A stretch of DNA of 64,000 nucleotides from Algoriphagus winogradskyi. Lineage in GTDB: Bacteria; Bacteroidota; Bacteroidia; Cytophagales; Cyclobacteriaceae. The DNA is taken from contig NZ_FXUA01000003.1 in assembly GCF_900182815.1 (NCBI RefSeq), positions 248,001-312,000 on the forward strand. Direction: 5' to 3'. The notes beneath the pieces were generated by a model. The model worked only from the letters and a program-made list of their open reading frames with translations. It was not told where the DNA came from and did no database searches. Below are positions 47,501-55,049 of the stretch, piece by piece. The position numbers and the translations under genes were made by a program. Position 1 is the first letter of the stretch, and every line of letters begins with the position of its first letter.

Positions 47501-48779
47501 TCTTAAACTGTCCATCGCCTGATTGGATCACATTGATACCAGCCCCTTCAGTACCTATATAGATATTGGAATACTTGTCCTCCATAAAAGAACTCACCAC
47601 ATTGTAGCCAAGCTGCGTTCCAAAATGCTCTTGGATTTTCTCAAAATTTAACTGCTTGTCACTCCAGTAATTAATCCCGCCAAAGTAGGTGGAGATCCAA
47701 ACTCCTCCATCCCGGTCTGTAAACAAAGCTTTTACATCTTTCCCATTCAAGCTATTTGGGTTTCGGGAATCATGTCTAATCTTCGCTAAAAGCTTATGGT
47801 TATTATCCAGAACATTTACCCCATCATAAGTGCCTACCCAGAGCCTGTTTTGATGATCTAATGTGATCGCGCTAATAAGTTGATTAGTCAGTTTTTCTTC
47901 CCCTGGCTGGCTACCATATCTCTCAAACTTTTCTTCATTTGTCCTAAAATAAAACAGCCCATCCTTGGTACCTATCCAGAGATTACCTATTAGATCTTCC
48001 TTGATGCAGGTGACTTCAAACTTGCCTTGAGTCTGTTCGTTGGAATTTTCAGGGAAATACGATTTAAAAGATAACTGATCGCTTTTTTCCCTGTTGGATT
48101 TATTAAGGCCATTTTCTGTACCTACCCAGATTTCTCCCTTTCTGCTTTGGAAAATATTGGTGGTAATATCTGAGCTTAGCGATTTCTCATCGTTTATCTC
48201 ATGCTTGTAAATTTCTATTTCGCCCTGTTCTATATTTAAAACATTGAGACCTTCACGAGTAGCTACCCAAACTTCCGAAGAACCAGGGCTCATTACATCA
48301 TAAACAAATGAAGAAGATACAGATAGCCTCTGATTTGTTTCAAATGGGAAATCAGTAGATTTCTCTTGTCTAGGGTCAAAAAAACTCAGTCCTCGTTTAG
48401 TAGCCATCCACACGCCGCCACTGTCTAGACTAATAGAAAAAATATCATTAATTCTTAACTCACTCACATCTCCCGACTCGCGCCGAACTACCTCCAAATT
48501 ATGGCCATCGTATCTCATCAGACCATTGCGGGTTCCCAGCCATATCATTCCTAGTTCATCCTGAGCTATACTATTGACTGGATTTAAAGAAAAACCATCA
48601 GAGGTAGGTAAATGAGTGAAAAAATTGAATGAATCTTGACCCTGAGAATACAGGCAACTGCTGGAAATAAAAAAGGAAAACAGGAAGAATGCTAACGTTC
48701 TCCACCACTTGACTGTAGAGCCAGGATGTAAAACGGAAGTACTTGAAAATCCTATTTTCCTTGCATTTTCAAATAGCAT
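44574..48779 (-). CDS. hybrid two-component system sensor/regulator (HTCS)
   Basis: A 1401-residue one-protein two-component system typical of Bacteroidota glycan loci. A signal/anchor lies near residues 25-45. The periplasmic part is a double beta-propeller of Reg_prop repeats (IWLGTRNGLMRYDG, IWVGTENGLNKS and others), then a Y_Y_Y domain (about 735-805) and a transmembrane helix near 820-845. The cytoplasmic part has HisKA (SHEFRTPLTL, His near 884), HATPase (GSGIGLAIAKNVMELH), a receiver (SDVMMPVMDG, Asp near 1195; KPFDFREL) and an AraC-type HTH (about 1310-1401; VGFKDPNYFSKAFKKHFGLSP). It senses an oligosaccharide and activates this locus. Confidence 0.93.
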   Translation of the reverse strand: MLFENARKIGFSSTSVLHPGSTVKWWRTLAFFLFSFFISSSCLYSQGQDSFNFFTHLPTSDGFSLNPVNSIAQDELGMIWLGTRNGLMRYDGHNLEVVRRESGDVSELRINDIFSISLDSGGVWMATKRGLSFFDPRQEKSTDFPFETNQRLSVSSSFVYDVMSPGSSEVWVATREGLNVLNIEQGEIEIYKHEINDEKSLSSDITTNIFQSRKGEIWVGTENGLNKSNREKSDQLSFKSYFPENSNEQTQGKFEVTCIKEDLIGNLWIGTKDGLFYFRTNEEKFERYGSQPGEEKLTNQLISAITLDHQNRLWVGTYDGVNVLDNNHKLLAKIRHDSRNPNSLNGKDVKALFTDRDGGVWISTYFGGINYWSDKQLNFEKIQEHFGTQLGYNVVSSFMEDKYSNIYIGTEGAGINVIQSGDGQFKNIDKLSEGNYIGSVKDLLYENTHQVWIATFNRGLIRYNLKNGNFEEYRYDPSLETSKSIPTNQLLELEKASDGKIWIGTLNRGLMLFDPQTRDFRLFTASLNKPEISNNNVRAITETTSGDLYVGTGRGVTFLSADSYQQGVFDFQILKMEDGQQSNLYVHDILESSSEHKIWVAANDFGLFYIKDDLLFPVSIPKITSVFAISEDREGKLWLSSEEGVVLYDPTTGNHRLFDRKDGVQPNEFNRRAKLFSSSGRMLFGGASGVTSFYPSKLQVESASAPKVVLTQFYISDRQIKVGDDTNILDNSIEYSKEITLDYDQNIFTIHFSMPNYVNSDKNTYLYRLKGLEDEWVRTTNSFVSYTIQRGGDYVFEVKGVNKDGIESKEIASLDITMKSAPWFTWWAYLLYSVIVLSGLMVFIFFFRSRLRLQHQLEMETREYEYQKELNQQKLQFFTNISHEFRTPLTLISAPLDKLIAEYKGPSAVFRQLQVIKKNTDHLFKLINELMDFRKLENKQMKLQAAEGNIVKFAKEIFLSFSQQAKLYELDYQFVTSDEEINVYFDRDKLEKVLYNLISNAFKYTPVGGKIEVRVQHAGNKVKVHVQDSGMGIPAEHLDKIFDRFYEVPTKGNKSKFKKGSGIGLAIAKNVMELHKGQLMVSSEEGKGSDFVMELHVGRENLSDDEVIESFFSSEEISNYIMPESEDEAGVLMENEERNTELEDAPKILIVEDNQEIGAFIQSVLSKTYRTVLIENGALGYQEAISSQPDLIISDVMMPVMDGIEFCGKVKSDLRTSHIPFILLTARTSLVYKYDGLESGADEFLSKPFDFRELLLKCRNILNTHEKLRKKIGETGEFISSEVSVNSRDEEMMKNAIQLIKDNIANEFFDIQYLTEELGISRSLLFTKFKAWTNQTPKDFILTVKMKKAASLIEQHKTNISEVGYIVGFKDPNYFSKAFKKHFGLSPKSYSERFKEELGLD

Positions 48780-49102
48780 ATAGTCTGAGTCATGTTTGGG
48801 TTGTTAATAGACTTTTCCAAAGTCAGGAATGGAATACGTACTTAATAATAGAGAATTTTCATATTCCTATTGCACCAAATTGGCTAAATGTTGGAATAGT
48901 ACGCTTGTCTAATTCTCATTCCTGTAAGGGAGAAGATTTGCACTTAATAGGACTTGGTCAAGTAACTAAAAAAACCAAGTGAAGCTATACTGCCCTATAC
49001 TGCTTGGCTGAGGAATTGAATTTCGGACATAAAAAAGGGAGAAGATATGCCTATCCTCTCCCAATTGAGCTACACAACTTAAACCCACTCTGAAAAGTTG
49101 TT
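48780..49102. other. 323-bp gap between HTCS and GH3 genes
   Basis: No credible gene. It contains the GH3 terminator at 49031-49062 and the HTCS promoter region. An AACCCAAA box on the minus strand at 48795-48802 lies about 15 nt before the HTCS start. A short reading frame at 48743-48982 overlaps the HTCS start and looks accidental. Confidence 0.5.
49031..49062 (-). terminator. intrinsic terminator of the GH3 gene (minus strand)
   Basis: Minus-strand GGGAGA-GATA and TATC-TCTCCC arms (49062-49037) form a stem with a small mismatch and a four-base loop, followed by six T (49036-49031). This is a clean Rho-independent terminator that also shields the HTCS promoter. Confidence 0.85.
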
Positions 49103-51271
49103 TTATAATACGCTCAATTTTATAGTCTTCAAATCCTTTTCCTGACTGGAGGCTCCCACAGAAATAGTGAAATCACCAGGCTCCACTACCTTTTCCATTT
49201 TCTGATTATATAGGGAAAGATTATCAGGATTTAATTCAAAAACCACTGTTTTAGTCTCTCCTGGAGCTATAGATACCCGCTCAAATCCCTTGAGTAATTT
49301 ATCATAGCGACCTACAGAGGCAAAATCATCTCTGATATACATCTGCACCACTTCATCTCCCTGAACTTTCCCTTTGTTGGTCACATCCACGGAGACGGTA
49401 GTAGCTTCATTAGCTTTAATTTCCGATTTAGCGAGTCTTAGATTAGAATAATCAAACTGGGTATAGCTCAGCCCAAAACCGAAGGGAAAAAGCGGAGTTT
49501 TTTCACTGAATCTATATTCCCCTTTTCCAGAACCCACAAAGTCTGGTCTTTCCAAATAAGTAACTGGAATCTGTCCCACGGAGCGTGGAAATGAAACCGT
49601 CAATTTGCCTCCAGGATTGTAATCTCCAAACAACACATCTGCCAAAGCGTCACCTGATCTCATGCCCAAATACCAGCTTTCGATTATAGAAGGAACATTT
49701 TCCGCTATATAATTAATAGTCAGTGGCCGACCATTTACTAGGATAACTACGATAGGTTTACCCGTTTTATGCAATGCTTCAACCAATTCATTTTGAACTC
49801 CAAATAGATCCAGGTCATCCCGATCTATCCCCTCTCCGCAGGTGAGGGTGGATCCACCGACTGCTAAAACCACCACGTCTGATTTATTTGCAGCTGCTAT
49901 TGCTTCCTGAAACCCGGCCTTTGAATCGCTGGTAAGTTTCGCTCCCTCGGCATAATTAACCTGTACTTTATCACCTACCTTTTGTCTAATTCCTTCCAAA
50001 ATGGAGGTGTAATAAGGGGGAATTCCTGAGTACCCTCCCATCAAGGTATATTTCTTTCCTTCAGGCACTTCTTCATGCGCATTAGGCCCAATCACTGCAA
50101 TTGACTTGATTTTATCCTTGTTTAAGGGCAGTAAATTATTCTCATTTTTAAGAAGCACTACTGCCTTTTTTGCAATGTCAAGTGCCAATTCCTGACTCTC
50201 TGGAGTACTGACTACTTGCTTTACCTCATCGGTATTCTCCTGATCAAACAAGCCTAATTTGTATTTCATTTTCAGAATGCGGGAGACGCTGGCATCCACA
50301 TGTTTTACCAAATCAGGATTACTAGTAAGTGTATCTTTCAAGACATTCATGATGTAGGCTGCATCTGCTGGGTTTTTCCCTATCACCAAATCCATATCCA
50401 CTCCTGTCTGCAAACCCATTACGGCTGCTTCCTCTCTGGACTTTGCGATGTAATGCATGTGATGCAATCGAGAAACATCGTTGTTGTCCGACACCACAAA
50501 TCCATCAAAACCCCATTCATCTCTCAACAAATCCTGAATCAACCAGCTATTCATATGGCAAGGAATCCCATTCAGGTCTTGATGTCCGGGCATAATCGCC
50601 CCTACCCCAGCTTCCTTCACCGCAGCTTCAAAGGGCGGAAGATGAATTTCAAATAATCTGCGTTCGGAAATATCACTAAAGCCTCCATTGATACCTCTAC
50701 GATTTTCTGGATAGGCTACAAAGTGCTTAGCCGTGGCCATGATATGATTCTCATCAAACTGCTCTTCACCTGTTCCCTGCAATCCCTCAATAAAAGCAAC
50801 TCCCATTTTGGATACCAAGTATGGATCTTCTCCATAGGATTCCTCTACCCTTCCATACCGGGGATCACCTGTGATGACATCTAAATTTGGAGAATAGCAA
50901 TGTGTCAGATTAGCTGCACGAGCTTCCTTGGCAATTGCAGTTGTCATCGTTCTGATGGCTTCTGGATCCCAAGTAGATCCCAAAGCGATGGCTTGCGGAT
51001 ACACTGTAGCGCCTGGTAGCCAAAGTCCGTGCAAACACTCACTGTATTGCATCATGGGAATCCCTAGTCGTTCGTTTGGAGGAGCATCCTGAGTCAACTC
51101 CGCCACCTTTTCTTCCAAGGTCATCTGACTCAATAATTTAGAGACTTTTTTATCAATGTCAGAATCAGGATTCTCATCCTTATTGACCATGGCATTGGAT
51201 TGACAACCTGAAATGGCTGCTCCGATGATAAGCGCGCCAAACAGGACATTAATACGATGTCTTACCTGCAT
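49103..51271 (-). CDS. GH3 beta-glycosidase (lipoprotein)
   Basis: A 722-residue GH3 exo-enzyme. A lipoprotein signal (AAISGCQS, Cys23) is followed by the TIM-barrel domain (about 40-350), the alpha/beta sandwich (about 370-600) and a fibronectin-III-like C-terminal domain (about 640-720). Catalytic-domain landmarks are ATAKHFVAYPENRRG and GFVVSDNNDV with the nucleophile Asp; the more usual SDW is SDN here. GH3 enzymes of this build act as beta-glucosidases, beta-xylosidases or related. In this locus, removing beta-xylose or beta-glucose side residues is plausible. It is transcribed alone, with its own terminator and an upstream operator-like box. Confidence 0.87.
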   Translation of the reverse strand: MQVRHRINVLFGALIIGAAISGCQSNAMVNKDENPDSDIDKKVSKLLSQMTLEEKVAELTQDAPPNERLGIPMMQYSECLHGLWLPGATVYPQAIALGSTWDPEAIRTMTTAIAKEARAANLTHCYSPNLDVITGDPRYGRVEESYGEDPYLVSKMGVAFIEGLQGTGEEQFDENHIMATAKHFVAYPENRRGINGGFSDISERRLFEIHLPPFEAAVKEAGVGAIMPGHQDLNGIPCHMNSWLIQDLLRDEWGFDGFVVSDNNDVSRLHHMHYIAKSREEAAVMGLQTGVDMDLVIGKNPADAAYIMNVLKDTLTSNPDLVKHVDASVSRILKMKYKLGLFDQENTDEVKQVVSTPESQELALDIAKKAVVLLKNENNLLPLNKDKIKSIAVIGPNAHEEVPEGKKYTLMGGYSGIPPYYTSILEGIRQKVGDKVQVNYAEGAKLTSDSKAGFQEAIAAANKSDVVVLAVGGSTLTCGEGIDRDDLDLFGVQNELVEALHKTGKPIVVILVNGRPLTINYIAENVPSIIESWYLGMRSGDALADVLFGDYNPGGKLTVSFPRSVGQIPVTYLERPDFVGSGKGEYRFSEKTPLFPFGFGLSYTQFDYSNLRLAKSEIKANEATTVSVDVTNKGKVQGDEVVQMYIRDDFASVGRYDKLLKGFERVSIAPGETKTVVFELNPDNLSLYNQKMEKVVEPGDFTISVGASSQEKDLKTIKLSVL

Positions 51272-51343
51272 ATTTGGTAAAATTTACTGTTAGGTTTATT
51301 GTTTTGAATGAACCAAATAAAGGTCAAAAGCAGCTTCTTATAG

Positions 51344-51367
51344 TCTAAAAATAGGGTGATTCCGTCC
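51344..51367 (-). promoter_or_regulatory. candidate HTCS operator, GH3 copy
   Basis: Plus-strand box TCT-AAAAATAGGGTGA-TTCCGTCC, 73 bp upstream of the GH3 start codon. It shares the AAAAAwAGGGTrA core with the boxes at 44254 and 54500. Confidence 0.5.
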
Positions 51368-51453
51368 AGAATGAAGAAAAGCTTTCATTAGAAGGTCCAA
51401 TAAAAAAACAAGGTAAATACCTGACTATTAAACTTTAACCTGGTTGTTTTTAA

Positions 51454-52920
51454 TCAAACAGTATCCGGATTATCAGAAATATAATCTAGAAGTAGTTTCT
51501 GGACATCTTCCACTTTTCCTTGCTCCAATCCTCCTGAAGTTGCTCCAGTGATCCAGTACAGAACCATGCCTGCATCCGAACAATCCCATTTGCCCTTTTG
51601 GAATTTCACCACATCATCCACCTCAGCCATTTTGCCCAAAAGCCAGATCCATTGAACCCTTGAATCAGGATGGTTCTTTGCCCAATCCCAATGCTCCAAA
51701 TCAACCTTGAGGAATTCATTTTGGTCCGGAATTCGAACCTCCTCAACACCAAAATCAAGAATTTGAGCCCAAGTATAAAAATCTCCTGCATCGTCATTGG
51801 CGGGGTGATGGGTAATCACTTTTACAAACTGATGCTTTTCTGGATTGGATTCTTTCAAAGCCATACCAATAATATCCGGCTCCCCTGCTTCCACTATCCA
51901 CAGTGGATCCTCAGATGTAGATTCGTTTATAGCTTTAGCCAAATCACTGACTGTTTCTTCTTGCTGCCAAAGTGCATCGAAGAAAATCAAGGAATCATAT
52001 CCACCCCAACGCCGTGCAGTCACATCACAAGCTATCTGCATCATATGGTGCCGCTCTTTTTCAGCTTTTTGAGATATTCTTTCTCCCCTTACCAAATCAC
52101 AACTGTGTGAATAATGCACCAATCGATCTGTTAATCCAGCTGCTCTAAGCAAGGCTAAAGAAATCCCTGTACCTCCTAGGTCATCCGGATCAGGAGAATT
52201 GCCATCAGCAACAATCGCAATTCTTCCTACTGGCGGAGCAATAGTAGCTTCATTGGAATTACTGTCAGGCACGTAATTGATATCCTGAGTCAAAAGGAAT
52301 TGATCAAATTCAAATCCATCCTCACGCATACTAAACTGAATAATATGATCGCCAGCAGCTTCAACATCCAGGTAAATTTGATGAGGTACGCCACAGTGTT
52401 CTTCTTTTGTTCTCTGCCTATTCCCCCATGTCCACGCATTTTTCCCCTCACACCATTGCATTCGCTGACCACTTTCAGGCCAGGAACCATCAATACCTAC
52501 ATGTATTCCATTGTCTTCACTTCCTGTGGAATAAGCCCTAACCCAGACATAATACCTCCCTGGATTTGTAAAATTTACCTCATAGCTGACAATTGCCATC
52601 TCCCCCGCTTCATTGGAGAAATTTTCTCCTTGAATCAACTCATCTTCATGTGTAATTCTTGTGTCTGGTAAAACTTCTATGTATGAGTTATTACTGGCAG
52701 TTTCTAATTGATGTGATAAACCTTCTGAAGTTGTCTGCTTTTTCAATACCTCCCATTTCCGTTTATCAGTTTTACTTTGCATAAAAAAATCCTCAGCTTC
52801 TACTACAATAAAGCCTTTATCTTTTTGATCAATCCCAGGAGTTGGTTGGCCTGAGGCAGTACCAAAAAATAAAACTGGAATACTGATACTTACTATTCTC
52901 CTCGCTATTCTGCTGTACAT
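51454..52920 (-). CDS. GH115-C-like/CBM domain fused to nucleoside-hydrolase-fold domain
   Basis: A 488-residue exported protein with a signal peptide (about 1-24). An N-terminal carbohydrate-binding-type beta-sandwich (about 35-213; FIVVEAEDFF, GRYYVWVRAYSTG, DGFEFDQFLLTQD) resembles the C-terminal domain of GH115 enzymes. The C-terminal domain (about 230-485) has an Asp cluster, VADGNSPDPDDLGG (Asp239, 244, 246, 247), like calcium-dependent nucleoside hydrolases. It also has WIVEAGEPDIIGMAL, seen in similar form in the protein at 28094. I cannot name the substrate. A binding module joined to a nucleoside-hydrolase fold points to a polysaccharide or oligosaccharide target. Confidence 0.7.
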   Translation of the reverse strand: MYSRIARRIVSISIPVLFFGTASGQPTPGIDQKDKGFIVVEAEDFFMQSKTDKRKWEVLKKQTTSEGLSHQLETASNNSYIEVLPDTRITHEDELIQGENFSNEAGEMAIVSYEVNFTNPGRYYVWVRAYSTGSEDNGIHVGIDGSWPESGQRMQWCEGKNAWTWGNRQRTKEEHCGVPHQIYLDVEAAGDHIIQFSMREDGFEFDQFLLTQDINYVPDSNSNEATIAPPVGRIAIVADGNSPDPDDLGGTGISLALLRAAGLTDRLVHYSHSCDLVRGERISQKAEKERHHMMQIACDVTARRWGGYDSLIFFDALWQQEETVSDLAKAINESTSEDPLWIVEAGEPDIIGMALKESNPEKHQFVKVITHHPANDDAGDFYTWAQILDFGVEEVRIPDQNEFLKVDLEHWDWAKNHPDSRVQWIWLLGKMAEVDDVVKFQKGKWDCSDAGMVLYWITGATSGGLEQGKVEDVQKLLLDYISDNPDTV

Positions 52921-52974
52921 ATTATTTGGATTCTTTGTTAATTTATTACCCTACCCAATACTTTATAAGGCTCT

Positions 52975-52998
52975 AGTAAAAATAGGATTAGAAAATAC
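52975..52998 (-). promoter_or_regulatory. weak candidate HTCS operator, nucleoside-hydrolase-fold gene copy
   Basis: Box AAAAATAGGATTA on the plus strand, 55 bp upstream of the start codon at 52920. It matches the AAAAAwAGG core at the same place relative to the gene as the GH3 and GH5 copies, but the right half diverges. Confidence 0.3.
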
Positions 52999-53009
52999 GC
53001 ATTTTAAAT

Positions 53010-54434
53010 TTAGAGACTCTTGCGAGTAATTCCTGGCTCAATAGAAAGAGTTAATTCTTGCTTATCACTTGGCCATTTTAAAATGACCAATTGCTGACTC
53101 TTTTCGTCCCAAATAAAATTTCCCATTTCCCATCCACCTGTATTCTTCAACATTTCCAGCCCTGCATTTTTTATGGGATTGTGAATCAAAAGTAATTCAC
53201 CCCCTATACGTATCGTAAACCCATCCGGGTAATGCCTATTTGCTCCCACAAATATTTTCGATGCGCCTTTATTACTCGCTGTTGCCAGAGATACTTTTAA
53301 TATCCGAGTAGAAAAATCATAGTTAAATGTATGAATATCTCCCGCAATAGCCTGTGGATAAGGTCTTGCTATGATATCGGTAATGTATTTTCTTTCTACA
53401 GTACCTACCCCAGTAGAATCACTGAAAATAGCCCACGTGGATGGTCCGCCAGGAAGAAAATCCTGCATTACCCGATTGCCTGAAAACCATGCTTTGATTG
53501 TACCGACTCCAAGACTATCAAATAGATGAACAGTATGCATGTAATAGTCCATGTAATCGAGTTGGTCGGAGATAGATGTATCTGTAGTTTTCAGCGTAGG
53601 ATAACCCCACTCTCCCACTAGCATAGGCCCATTCTGAAGTTCAGCTTCCTTTACAAACCGCAGCATGGAAGGCCTAATCCATTGTTTCTTATTTTGATAA
53701 ATATGAGGAGTGAATACCACATTTGGTCGATCAATTGACCGAGTAATCTCTGCGTATTGATTGTGATTTATTGCATCACCTTTATTCATAAAGATCGCCT
53801 GACAATACATCAATTTTCCCTCATCGATTTTCAGATACTCATCAATAATCTTTTGATAAATAGGAACAAGATGGTTATTGGTTAAATCTACATAGGAAAT
53901 ATCCATATCATGCTTTCTGGGTTCATTGACTAGGTCATAACCCTTTACAGCAACATTGTTTTTGTATCGATGCCAAATAGTTTTCCAAGCCTCCACATAG
54001 GTTTCCTGTTCACCACCTTTATTCAAATAAAAATCTTCCCAACTGAAGCCTTTTACACTGTAAACGGTCATTTTGAAAACGGTTTTGATCCCGTGGTTTT
54101 TCCCCAATTCAACCAAGCTATCCAACTTAAGCAAATATTCAGGTTTCAATTCACTGTCAGGGAAATTGCTGAGTTTGCCCAGCTCCAATCGGATCACTTG
54201 GTAATTGGCTCCCATTCGCACCATTCTCAAATAGTCATCTGGAGTATAAAAAAGCTCACCTGCGCCGTCATTTGTATTGACCACAAAACCTCTGGGGATG
54301 ACATGCCTCCCATCTTCATCTCTTACAACATGAGTTGACTGAGCATTTGATTGGAAAGCAATAAAAATCAGTAGGGCTGTAACTTTCCAAAAATTCATGA
54401 AACTTAAAAACATTTTAGATTTCCTGTACTGCAT
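53010..54434 (-). CDS. GH5-like (clan GH-A) glycosidase
   Basis: A 474-residue retaining glycosidase of the cellulase/GH5 type. The acid/base Glu171 is in GYDLVNEPRK and the nucleophile Glu275 in MLVGEWGYP. The barrel spans about 35-375, and a C-terminal beta-sandwich follows (about 385-470). The overall build recalls endoglycoceramidase-like GH5 members. A signal peptide ends near FQSNAQ; it may start at the ATG at 54398 rather than 54434, since the first residues are polar. The substrate is unknown. As the only endo-type candidate seen in this locus apart from the unclassified toroid enzyme, it may cut the backbone. Confidence 0.8.
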   Translation of the reverse strand: MQYRKSKMFLSFMNFWKVTALLIFIAFQSNAQSTHVVRDEDGRHVIPRGFVVNTNDGAGELFYTPDDYLRMVRMGANYQVIRLELGKLSNFPDSELKPEYLLKLDSLVELGKNHGIKTVFKMTVYSVKGFSWEDFYLNKGGEQETYVEAWKTIWHRYKNNVAVKGYDLVNEPRKHDMDISYVDLTNNHLVPIYQKIIDEYLKIDEGKLMYCQAIFMNKGDAINHNQYAEITRSIDRPNVVFTPHIYQNKKQWIRPSMLRFVKEAELQNGPMLVGEWGYPTLKTTDTSISDQLDYMDYYMHTVHLFDSLGVGTIKAWFSGNRVMQDFLPGGPSTWAIFSDSTGVGTVERKYITDIIARPYPQAIAGDIHTFNYDFSTRILKVSLATASNKGASKIFVGANRHYPDGFTIRIGGELLLIHNPIKNAGLEMLKNTGGWEMGNFIWDEKSQQLVILKWPSDKQELTLSIEPGITRKSL

Positions 54435-54499
54435 AGTTCTGAAGGTTTTTCTGGGTTAATTATAAACCATGAAACTAGGCAGTAACTTCTCATTCAAAA

Positions 54500-54523
54500 T
54501 CCAAAAAAAGGGTAAAATTGTCT
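54500..54523 (-). promoter_or_regulatory. candidate HTCS operator, GH5 copy
   Basis: Plus-strand box TCC-AAAAAAAGGGTAA-AATTGTCT, 66 bp upstream of the GH5 start codon. The first thirteen bases equal those of the susC copy. Confidence 0.5.
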
Positions 54524-54561
54524 GCAAAAAGTTCTAATCAGATCGTAGGGATACAGAGGTT

Positions 54562-54885
54562 GTGAGCCGCCAATTGTTCGTTACCGATTTTGGAAATGAA
54601 ATTGCAATCCTTGCCGAGCGGGTAATCCAAAAATTCGAAAAAATCAACTATAAAACACACGCTTTCCGAGGAATTCCAAGCGGCAAACTTCGGATTTCAG
54701 CTGCCTCTACAGGCAAGTATGTTATACCCTATTTTTTATCAGGATTTATGGAAAAAAACACAGGTATTGACTTGGTGTTGGATGTTACCAATAAAAGCCG
54801 GGTGGATGAAAGCCTTAAAAACAATGAGATTGATTTCGCACTAGTCTCGGTAATTCCAGATAAGCTAAATATGGAAGAGGAATAA
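54562..54885 (+). pseudogene. LysR-family regulator remnant
   Basis: A 107-codon frame, starting at GTG, that matches only the middle of a LysR-type regulator. The end of the DNA-binding/linker helix (VTDFGNEIAILAERVIQKFEKI) is followed by the first lobe of the effector domain (GKLRISAASTGKYVIPYFLSGFM; SLKNNEIDFALVSVIP). The winged helix and the remaining 180 or so residues of the effector domain are missing, and the frame stops in unrelated sequence. It cannot work as a normal LysR regulator. It lies between the GH5 and GH43 genes and looks like debris from a deletion or from insertion of the locus. Confidence 0.75.
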
Positions 54886-55049
54886 TTGATCCGGCAGAAA
54901 AGCGGAAATACATATAGGATTTTCATCAAATCAGAATCACTTGTGACTTACGTATAGAGAATGCGCTTTGCTTTAGTCTCATACCCCCTTGTTCTGAAAA
55001 GTCACTTTTTCAAATTATATTGACCACAATTAAACAATCAAACCTATTT

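Noticed and set aside
48743..48982. 79-codon frame overlapping the HTCS start region
   Set aside because: Overlaps the N-terminus of the HTCS on the other strand and has no protein-like pattern.
54562..54885. Functional small regulator
   Set aside because: The frame covers only the middle of a LysR protein and lacks the DNA-binding head, so a remnant is the simpler reading.
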